From an uncultured Bacteroidota bacterium (GTDB lineage Bacteria > Bacteroidota > Bacteroidia > UKL13-3), in assembly GCA_903897855.1 (NCBI GenBank), contig CAIUDH010000014.1, positions 1-42,432 on the forward strand: a DNA stretch of 42,432 nt. The letters are read 5' to 3'. Positions 9,044 to 16,015 of this stretch are shown one piece after another; positions within the stretch are counted from its first letter, which is position 1; the number at the start of each line of letters is the position of its first letter. The position numbers and the translations under genes were made by a program. Below the pieces are notes generated by a model, which was not told the origin of the DNA, made no database searches, and saw nothing but the letters and a program-made list of their open reading frames with translations.

Positions 9044-10366
9044 GTGAGTACAAAATCAACGAAAAGCATAGCCACTATAGGTGTGTATACTGCTACCGCC
9101 ATTGTTATTGCCAATATGATTGGCACTGGAGTTTTTGGCAGTTTAGGATTTCAAGTCATTTCGATAAAATCGGTTTTTGCCATCATTATGTTATGGCTTA
9201 CTGGTGGGGTGCTTTCCTTTTGTGGTGCCTTAAGTTATGCTGAACTTGGAGCCGCCCTACCTCGTAGTGGCGGAGAATATAACTTTTTAAGCCGGATTTA
9301 CCACCCGATGCTTGGCTTTGTAAGTGGCTGGGTGTCGCTCGTGGCAGGCTTTGCCGCCCCTATTGCGGTGGCTTCGATGCTCTTCGGTAAATATTTTTCT
9401 AATGTAAATCCGGTGCTGCTCAATGAAGACAAAGCAGCGGTGGCCATCATCATTCTAATCTCCATTATTCATACCATTAACACAGCTGTTGGTAGTAGTT
9501 TTCAAAGAGTGATGACATTTTTAAAAGTGGCCATTATCATCTTTTTTGTGATTGCAGGTTTCTTGTATATTCCTTCTTTTAGTATCTCCATTTTGCCCAA
9601 TGCGGGTGACGCCAGTTACATTTTCAGCGGAAGTTTCGCGGTGTCTTTAATCTATGTGTCCTATGCCTACAGTGGTTGGAATGCTTCGGCATATATCGCC
9701 GGCGAGATGAAAGATCCTGGAAAGAATATTCCTAAATCGATTCTCTATGGAACGGTGATTGTTACCTTACTCTATGTCCTGCTCAATTATATTTTTCTCT
9801 ATACTGTGCCCATGGATGATTTGGCAGGTAAACAAGATGTTGGGCATGAATCGGCCAAAGCTATTTTCGGAGCGCAAGGAGGTAGGATTATGTCGGGTGT
9901 CATTGCATTCTTGCTTGTCTCTACCATTAGCTCTATGATCTTTGCCGGACCTCGTGTACTGCAAGTGATGGGCGAAGATACCTTCATGCTTAAATTCCTT
10001 TCTGTCAAATCAATCTCTAATATTCCTTATGTTGCACTCTGGTTTCAAAGCATTATTGCGATCACACTCGTGGTTACAGGGAGCTTCGAAACCATACTCA
10101 GCTATGTCGGTTTTACCTTGCAATTAATAACTTTTCTCACCGTTCTTGGGGTCATTATATTACGTTACACGGAGCCCGATTTAGAGCGCCCATTTAGGAC
10201 CTGGGGCTATCCTATTGTTCCAATTTTGTTTCTTGCTCTCACGGCCTGGATTCTCTATAGTGTGTTTATGGCAAAGCCTACCGTAGGATTAATTGGTATA
10301 GGTACTATTGCCATCGGGGCACTGTTGTATTACCTCGATAAAAAATTCTTTAAAGAAGAAATTTAA
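9044..10366 (+). CDS. APC-family amino-acid permease
   Basis: 440 aa with about 12 hydrophobic segments. It starts at GTG 9044; there is no in-frame ATG before the first transmembrane helix. Family signatures are clear: the unwound helix-1 motif IGTGVFG near residue 26, ALSYAELGAALPRSGGEYNFL near 61-81, and the loop GWNASAYIAGEMKDPGKNIP near 208-228, with a final RYTEPDLERPFRTWGYP element typical of the LAT/APA branch. It should move amino acids across the inner membrane; the substrate is not evident. It starts 24 bases after the M23 gene and ends 9 bases before the first lipoprotein, so it sits inside the same probable operon and may supply or retrieve amino acids linked to envelope turnover (inference). 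Confidence 0.92.
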   Translation: MSTKSTKSIATIGVYTATAIVIANMIGTGVFGSLGFQVISIKSVFAIIMLWLTGGVLSFCGALSYAELGAALPRSGGEYNFLSRIYHPMLGFVSGWVSLVAGFAAPIAVASMLFGKYFSNVNPVLLNEDKAAVAIIILISIIHTINTAVGSSFQRVMTFLKVAIIIFFVIAGFLYIPSFSISILPNAGDASYIFSGSFAVSLIYVSYAYSGWNASAYIAGEMKDPGKNIPKSILYGTVIVTLLYVLLNYIFLYTVPMDDLAGKQDVGHESAKAIFGAQGGRIMSGVIAFLLVSTISSMIFAGPRVLQVMGEDTFMLKFLSVKSISNIPYVALWFQSIIAITLVVTGSFETILSYVGFTLQLITFLTVLGVIILRYTEPDLERPFRTWGYPIVPILFLALTAWILYSVFMAKPTVGLIGIGTIAIGALLYYLDKKFFKEEI

Positions 10367-10375
10367 TATATAAGT

Positions 10376-11566
10376 ATGGAAAATTTACGTTGGTCAAGGG
10401 CGATTCTATTCTTCATGATTGTTATCGTTTCATGTAGCAGTAACACAGCTTCTATTACTCCTGTTACCCCTACGACCCCAAAAGATTCGAGTCAGGTGCC
10501 CCGCGATTTGACCTTGCTTATTCAAAATGCAAAAACCTCACAATACAATAATTTCGCCAGTTTTATTGCTGGAATAGCACAAACACAAGAGAATAATTAT
10601 AGCAAAACAGAAAAAGACTCGGTTTGGATAAAGTATGCCTTGAAGTTGAATTCGAAGTGGAATTTAATGACTTCCCGACGTACCGCTAAACTTAATAAAT
10701 GGGCGGAAAAGGAAATACCCCAACCGATGCGAAATAGTGAGGTGTTATTTTATCCGTTTAGTGGAGCCGATGTGTTAAATGCCAATTTGCTATTTCCTCA
10801 CGCCAAGAATTGTTATATGTTTGGCTTGGAACCGGTAGGGTTTTTACCCGATTTATTAGTGAACACCAATAATGGCGATTCTCTTCAGCGCTATTTTGAT
10901 GCCTTAAATGTGTCTCTCAACGCCATAACAAACTTTTCTTTTTTCAGAACTAAAAGTATGGCGGTCGATTTTAATGCTGACGAACTCAATGGCACCATCC
11001 ACTTATTGCTCCTTTTCTTGGCCCGCAACGGCAATGATATCGCCGATGTACGTTATGTATATATCGACGATCAAGGCAAGCAACAGGAGAACCTGCATCA
11101 AAAAGTGAAGAAAAATGATGGGGTAGAAATTGTGTATGTCGACTCTGCCCATCAATCGCATATCGTTACCTATTATTCAGTGAATTTGGATAATGCACAT
11201 CTGTCGAAGAATACAGGAATGGCATCGTATATAAAAAACTTAGGAGGATTTAATACCTATCTGAAAGCATCGTCTTATCTCATGCATAACGCCTCCTTCT
11301 CCATGATCCGAACCAATATCTTAGATCAAACAAAATACTTATTGCAAGACGATTCAGGAATACCATATCGATTTTTTAATGATAAAAACAAATGGAATGC
11401 TTCTTTTTACGGGGTCTATGTTCCACCGATTCATCTTTTTGAAAATTATATGCAGCCTGATTTAAAAACAGCTTACCAAGATTCTACAGCGAATACTAAG
11501 CCTATTAATTTTGGAATTGGTTATAATTTCAAGCAATCGAATTTGATGCTTTTCGAAAAGAAATAA
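10376..11566 (+). CDS. Lipoprotein, paralogue of the protein at 12921-14129
   Basis: 396 aa. It has a lipoprotein signal with a lipobox-like IVSC and acceptor C20. No named domain is recognised. It shares landmarks in the same order with the protein encoded two genes downstream: IAGI/IAGL near residue 64, FYPFSGADVLN (126-135), GLEPVG (150-155), YLKASSYLMHN, DDSGIPY, NKWNASFYG and a C-terminal QSNLMLFEKK. It is therefore one of two copies of an uncharacterised family flanking a serine hydrolase. The mature protein should be anchored in the inner or outer membrane facing the periplasm. It starts 9 bases after the permease and ends 20 bases before the hydrolase. Confidence 0.8.
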   Translation: MENLRWSRAILFFMIVIVSCSSNTASITPVTPTTPKDSSQVPRDLTLLIQNAKTSQYNNFASFIAGIAQTQENNYSKTEKDSVWIKYALKLNSKWNLMTSRRTAKLNKWAEKEIPQPMRNSEVLFYPFSGADVLNANLLFPHAKNCYMFGLEPVGFLPDLLVNTNNGDSLQRYFDALNVSLNAITNFSFFRTKSMAVDFNADELNGTIHLLLLFLARNGNDIADVRYVYIDDQGKQQENLHQKVKKNDGVEIVYVDSAHQSHIVTYYSVNLDNAHLSKNTGMASYIKNLGGFNTYLKASSYLMHNASFSMIRTNILDQTKYLLQDDSGIPYRFFNDKNKWNASFYGVYVPPIHLFENYMQPDLKTAYQDSTANTKPINFGIGYNFKQSNLMLFEKK

Positions 11567-11586
11567 ATACTCAGGAAATCTGAATC

Positions 11587-12897
11587 ATGCCAGCCTTAAA
11601 TATCTTTTATAAAAGTTGTTGCTGGCTTTTTGCCCTACTTCCTATGGTGGTGTTGGCTCAAAAAAAGCCTGCTTCCACACCCCATAAACGCCTTTCCGAA
11701 GCCAATACGACGCATCTTGCCGCCAATTACCTAGATACTATCTTGCTTCTGCATCCCGAATATTTCAATGCTATTATTCGCAATCCACGCATGAATCATG
11801 TACAAATTATTTATACCCAGATTAACAGAGATGCCAAGAACAAAGCCAGTTTCACACATTATAAATACAGACTCAATAAAGAGGAGTATTTCTATGCTGC
11901 CAGCATGGTGAAATTGCCCGTGAGTGTATTGGCCTTAGAGAAAGCCGAGGAACTTAAAAAACTTGGTGTAACCCCGAACTCCATCATGCTCACCGATAGC
12001 GCTTATGCCTGCCAACACTCCACCTATACTGACACTTCATCTATCAATGGTTATCCTTCTATTGCTCAATATGTTAAGCGTATGTTACTGGTAAGCGATA
12101 ATATCGCTTATAGCAGAATATATGAGTTTTTGACTCCTGAATATATTCATCAAAAACTTTGGAGTAAAGGGTATCCCACTGCTCGTATTCGTATTCGATT
12201 CGATGTAAATTGCCTTGGCTTACCCAATAATTACACGAACCCGATACGGTTTCTGAACGATTCAGGAAAAGTAATTTATCGCCAACGGCCTAAGTATTAT
12301 TCGGCCAGCACCTTAAGCATGCCGGCTCGAAATACGAATAAACTGATCGATTTTGATAACCCCAATTATAGTATTAGAAAGGATTTTACGAAATCAAATT
12401 ATGTATGCCTCCAAGATTTGCACGAAATGCTCAAGAGTATTATGTTTCCGGCCGAAACCCTCCCGGCCAAATCCTTTAAAATAAGTAATGAAAACCGTAA
12501 ATTTTTATGGCAATACCTACAAATGATGCCCTATGAGAGCTGCAGTCCAGTTTACGCCGACCGGTCGCATTATATTGACAGCTATAAGAAATACCTATAT
12601 TATGGCCAGGATAGCGCGGAAATTATCAATAAAAACATCCGTATTTTCAATGTCGTGGGTGAAAGCTATGGCTATACTACCGACTGCGCCTATATCGTTG
12701 ATTTTGAGCATCAGGTTGAATTTATGGTTTCGGCTACCTACTATGTTCAAAAAAGCAACGGCGTTATCGACGGTACCGATGAGGCTTATAATTTGTATGT
12801 CATGCCTTTTTTTAGAAATCTCGGCCAGTCAATTTACGACTATGAATTAAAGAGAAACAAGAAATATTTACCCGATTTATTGGAGTTTAAGTTTTAA
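11587..12897 (+). CDS. SxxK serine hydrolase (class A beta-lactamase-like fold)
   Basis: 436 aa. A signal peptide covers about residues 1-25 (hydrophobic FALLPMVVLAQ). The catalytic-domain motifs are S106-M-V-K109 (nucleophile and general base) and S170-D171-N172 (the SDN loop), in the order and spacing of the penicillin-recognising serine hydrolases. The third motif, normally KTG, reads V-V-G at about 356-358 (NVVGESYGYTTD). The family's usual lysine there is missing, so ordinary beta-lactamase activity is unlikely. At 436 aa it is much longer than a class A beta-lactamase (about 290 aa), with extra sequence around 185-300. The substrate is unknown; a peptidoglycan-, peptide- or ester-type periplasmic substrate is plausible. 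It lies between two paralogous lipoprotein genes with gaps of about 20 bases, suggesting a functional complex. Confidence 0.78.
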   Translation: MPALNIFYKSCCWLFALLPMVVLAQKKPASTPHKRLSEANTTHLAANYLDTILLLHPEYFNAIIRNPRMNHVQIIYTQINRDAKNKASFTHYKYRLNKEEYFYAASMVKLPVSVLALEKAEELKKLGVTPNSIMLTDSAYACQHSTYTDTSSINGYPSIAQYVKRMLLVSDNIAYSRIYEFLTPEYIHQKLWSKGYPTARIRIRFDVNCLGLPNNYTNPIRFLNDSGKVIYRQRPKYYSASTLSMPARNTNKLIDFDNPNYSIRKDFTKSNYVCLQDLHEMLKSIMFPAETLPAKSFKISNENRKFLWQYLQMMPYESCSPVYADRSHYIDSYKKYLYYGQDSAEIINKNIRIFNVVGESYGYTTDCAYIVDFEHQVEFMVSATYYVQKSNGVIDGTDEAYNLYVMPFFRNLGQSIYDYELKRNKKYLPDLLEFKF

Positions 12898-12920
12898 ATT
12901 CGCATCCCTAATTTCAAATT

Positions 12921-14129
12921 ATGAGTTTCAATCCAAAGAATATTTTATTCTCCACAGCCTTGCTTATTATCGCAGCTATTTCCTGCAATAATCAATCAAA
13001 AAATACCGAGAAAGAACGCGCTGATAGCTTGGCTTTAGCCCAGAAACAAAAGGAAACCATCGCCCCTTTTGCGGATAATAATTTCAATATGGCAGCCCGT
13101 TATATTGCAGGACTTAACCAATTGAGCGAAAATGAATTTTCAGCCTGGGAAAAAAAGCCAGAATGGATTGCCTACAAAAACCAAATGGATAGTGCTTGGG
13201 AGAAATTAGAAAAAACTCGTTTCAATACAATGGAACAGTGGTATGAAGAAAATTTCAGCGCCACGCGCAAAACAGAAGATCAGGTTTACTATCCATTCAG
13301 TGGACCCGATTGGTTGAATATCTATCAAATTTATCCTAATGCATCGTCTTATGTGATGGCAGGGTTGGAGCCGGTAGGAAATATTCCCAACCCCACTTCG
13401 ATGACTAAACCGAATGAGCTAGCCAATAACTTGAATGGTTTTTATAATGGATTCCGCACCATCAAAGAATGGGGATACTATGTCACCAGCTATATGGGAA
13501 AGGATTTAAATCTAACCAAACTAAAAGGGGTGATTCCAATCGACTATTTATTTATGGTTCGTATGGGATGCTCCATTGATAAAGTGGAACTATTAAGCCT
13601 CGATTCAACTGGAAAGGCAAGTGTAGTCACTAATTTACCGAATGACAAAATCAATATGCGCGGATGCCGAATTGCTTTCCATCACAAAAACAATACGCCT
13701 GCAACACTTACTTATTTTGAAGGAAACTTGGAAGACATGGATACTAAAGCGTATGGTCATACTTACATTAAGAACTACGAGAATTATGTGAGGTCCAATG
13801 TGAAAAACGCGAATGCATATTTAAAAGCGGCTTCTTATTTATTGTATAATGAAACATTCAGTAAATCGTTATACCTTCTTTTAGATGTAAGTAAAACGAT
13901 GCTTACCGATGAAAGCGGGGTACCTTACGATAAAATAGATCGTAGCAAATGGGATATTAGTTTGTATGGTCGCTATTTCAAGCCAACCAAAGATTTTACT
14001 TGGATTAGTCAGCCAGCCTTGAAAAAAGATTATTCTACTGATTCGACCAATATTAAACAAATTCCTTTCTTCACGGGATACCATAGAGTACTCGGACAAA
14101 GTAATCTTCAATTTTATCGCAAGAAATAA
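12921..14129 (+). CDS. Lipoprotein, paralogue of the protein at 10376-11566
   Basis: 402 aa. Lipoprotein signal with AAISC and acceptor C22, followed by an Asn/Lys/Glu-rich linker. Family landmarks match the upstream paralogue: YIAGL near 61, YYPFSGPDWLN (123-133), GLEPVG (148-153), YLKAASYLLYN, DESGVPY, SKWDISLYG and C-terminal QSNLQFYRKK. The conserved PFSG(A/P)D and GLEPVG blocks may mark a binding surface (inference). This copy has a more aromatic, Trp-rich N-terminal half than its paralogue. It is the last gene before a strong terminator at 14159-14190. The function is not recognised. Confidence 0.8.
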   Translation: MSFNPKNILFSTALLIIAAISCNNQSKNTEKERADSLALAQKQKETIAPFADNNFNMAARYIAGLNQLSENEFSAWEKKPEWIAYKNQMDSAWEKLEKTRFNTMEQWYEENFSATRKTEDQVYYPFSGPDWLNIYQIYPNASSYVMAGLEPVGNIPNPTSMTKPNELANNLNGFYNGFRTIKEWGYYVTSYMGKDLNLTKLKGVIPIDYLFMVRMGCSIDKVELLSLDSTGKASVVTNLPNDKINMRGCRIAFHHKNNTPATLTYFEGNLEDMDTKAYGHTYIKNYENYVRSNVKNANAYLKAASYLLYNETFSKSLYLLLDVSKTMLTDESGVPYDKIDRSKWDISLYGRYFKPTKDFTWISQPALKKDYSTDSTNIKQIPFFTGYHRVLGQSNLQFYRKK

Positions 14130-14158
14130 TTTTGATAGCCTCTAAATTTTAAATAATT

Positions 14159-14190
14159 AAGAGAGGCGCATTTTATGCGTCTCTTTTTTT
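14159..14190 (+). terminator. Rho-independent terminator of the M23-lipoprotein operon
   Basis: The arms at 14159-14171 and 14175-14187 form a 13-bp stem (core GAGGCGCAT / ATGCGTCTC, with two G-U wobbles) and a 3-base loop. A run of seven T follows at 14184-14190. It lies 30 bases after the last lipoprotein stop and only 8 bases before the argS ATG. Confidence 0.85.
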
Positions 14191-14198
14191 GAATATTC

Positions 14199-15974
14199 AT
14201 GAACCTCATACAAACGCTACAAAAGCACTTACAACAAGCATTCCAGGAAGTCTTTCAAGGGGAAGTCGATGCCTCTGTCATAAAATTAGAACGTACCCTT
14301 CAGGACTTCTCAGGCGATTATACCTTGGTGGTCTTTCCGTATGTAAAACAAACACGCAAATCGCCTGAGCAAACCGCTACTTTATTGGGAGAGTATTTGC
14401 TTTCGTATCGGTTGATTGCGGGGTTCAATGTGGTGAAAGGATTCCTTAACATGGAATTGACAGAAGCCGACCTATTCGCATTTTTTGTGGATGCCTCCAA
14501 AGATGAATCTTTCTTTAAGACAACGATAGGTACCGGCAAATCGGTGGTGGTTGAATATTCATCGCCCAATACCAATAAGCCTTTACACCTAGGACATATT
14601 CGAAACAACTTATTAGGCTACTCGGTGAGTGAGATTTTGAAAGTGAATGGCTATACTGTTACCAAAGCCAATCTCATTAACGATCGTGGGATCCATATTT
14701 GCAAGAGCATGCTCGCCTGGCAACAAGCCGGATTAAATGAAACCCCCGAATCGACTGGGATGAAAGGAGATCATTTAGTAGGTAAATATTATGTTGCTTT
14801 TGATAAGAATTATAAAGCGGAAATTTCAACTCTGGTGGCAAGCGGAATGGCCCAAGAGGAGGCCGAAAAACAAGCCCCGTCGATATTAGCCGCTCAACAG
14901 ATGCTCCGAAAATGGGAAGCCGGTGAGGCCGATACGATGGCTTTATGGAAGACCATGAACGGTTGGGTATATGCAGGTTTCGAGGTATCCTACAAAAGAC
15001 TCGGTGTTGATTTTGATAAATTTTATTACGAATCAGATACTTATTTATTGGGGAAATCAACCGTGAAAGAAGGACTCGATAAAAAAGTGTTTTATCAAAA
15101 GGAAGATGGAAGTGTATGGATTGACTTGACTGATGAAGGACTCGATCAAAAATTGTTATTGAGATCGGATGGCACCTCGGTATATATTACCCAAGATATT
15201 GGAACGGCTCAATTAAAGTACGACGATTTTCATTATGATATTTCATTATACGTGGTAGGCAATGAACAAGATTATCATTTTAAAGTATTACAAGGCATCT
15301 TAAAGAAACTCGATAAGCCCTATGCAGCAGGCATTAAGCATGTGAGCTACGGAATGGTCGATTTACCTAGCGGTAAAATGAAAAGCAGGGAAGGTACTGT
15401 AGTGGATGCCGACGATTTGATGGAGGAGATGCATGACGAAGCCCGTAAAATTATTTTAGAACGTGGCAAAACAGGAGGCATGAACGAACAACAAATTGAA
15501 GATTTATGCGAGGAAGTGGGAATGTCGGCTTTGAAATATTATTTGTTACGGGTAGATCCTTTAAAACGACTCTTGTTTAATCCGGCCGAAAGTATCGATT
15601 TTGAGGGCAATACTGGCCCCTATATTCAATATACCAATGCCAGGATAAATTCTGTATTGGAGAAAGCTGGCGTATCGGCGAATGTGATCAATTACACCAG
15701 TTTATTGGGGCCTGAGCGGGAACTAATCTTAGCATTACATCACTACCAAGTTACTTTAGGTAAGGCGGCTGAAATGCATAACCCTGCTGAGATTGCCAAT
15801 TATGTGTACGACATCGCAAAGCGGTATAATCGTTTTTACTACGAATGCCCTATTGCAAAAGAGGATGTAGCTCCTGAAGCACGTTCGTTTCGCGTGGCCC
15901 TTTCCATTCTTACCGGAAACACCATCACCGAGTGCTTGCGATTATTGGGTATCAAAGCTCCAAGAAAAATGTAA
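14199..15974 (+). CDS. argS: Arginyl-tRNA synthetase
   Basis: 591 aa, the usual length for bacterial ArgRS. It charges tRNA-Arg with arginine in the cytoplasm. The N-terminal Arg-specific domain covers about 1-115. The class I HIGH-type motif is HLGH at 130-133 (SSPNTNKPLHLGHIRNN). The KMSKS-equivalent is KMKSR at 393-397 (SGKMKSREGT). A C-terminal DALR-type anticodon-binding helical domain follows (YVYDIAKRYNRFYYECP) and the protein ends in the family-typical RLLGI-x-x-PRKM. The ATG at 14199 sits 8 bases after the T-tract of the upstream terminator, so no separate promoter fits between them; see findings. The next gene begins 41 bases after the stop. Confidence 0.97.
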   Translation: MNLIQTLQKHLQQAFQEVFQGEVDASVIKLERTLQDFSGDYTLVVFPYVKQTRKSPEQTATLLGEYLLSYRLIAGFNVVKGFLNMELTEADLFAFFVDASKDESFFKTTIGTGKSVVVEYSSPNTNKPLHLGHIRNNLLGYSVSEILKVNGYTVTKANLINDRGIHICKSMLAWQQAGLNETPESTGMKGDHLVGKYYVAFDKNYKAEISTLVASGMAQEEAEKQAPSILAAQQMLRKWEAGEADTMALWKTMNGWVYAGFEVSYKRLGVDFDKFYYESDTYLLGKSTVKEGLDKKVFYQKEDGSVWIDLTDEGLDQKLLLRSDGTSVYITQDIGTAQLKYDDFHYDISLYVVGNEQDYHFKVLQGILKKLDKPYAAGIKHVSYGMVDLPSGKMKSREGTVVDADDLMEEMHDEARKIILERGKTGGMNEQQIEDLCEEVGMSALKYYLLRVDPLKRLLFNPAESIDFEGNTGPYIQYTNARINSVLEKAGVSANVINYTSLLGPERELILALHHYQVTLGKAAEMHNPAEIANYVYDIAKRYNRFYYECPIAKEDVAPEARSFRVALSILTGNTITECLRLLGIKAPRKM

Positions 15975-16015
15975 CTTTTCGGACGATGGTTCGTGATATC
16001 CCTGAAACAAGCATG

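Noticed and set aside
12533-12850. A 105-codon plus-strand frame inside the serine hydrolase gene
   Set aside because: Lies in another frame of a gene with intact motifs, with no signal or domain of its own.
11587-12897. Serine hydrolase as a beta-lactamase resistance gene
   Set aside because: KTG is replaced by VVG, the length is wrong and the operon context is envelope metabolism, so resistance is not supported.
14677-15060. A 127-codon minus-strand frame inside argS
   Set aside because: Sits opposite well-conserved ArgRS codons and has no domain features; a shadow of the real gene. The same holds for the 142-codon minus-strand frame at 19663-20091 in the YeiH-type gene, 27029-27400 in the TPR gene, and 35782-36171 in the PPK2 gene.
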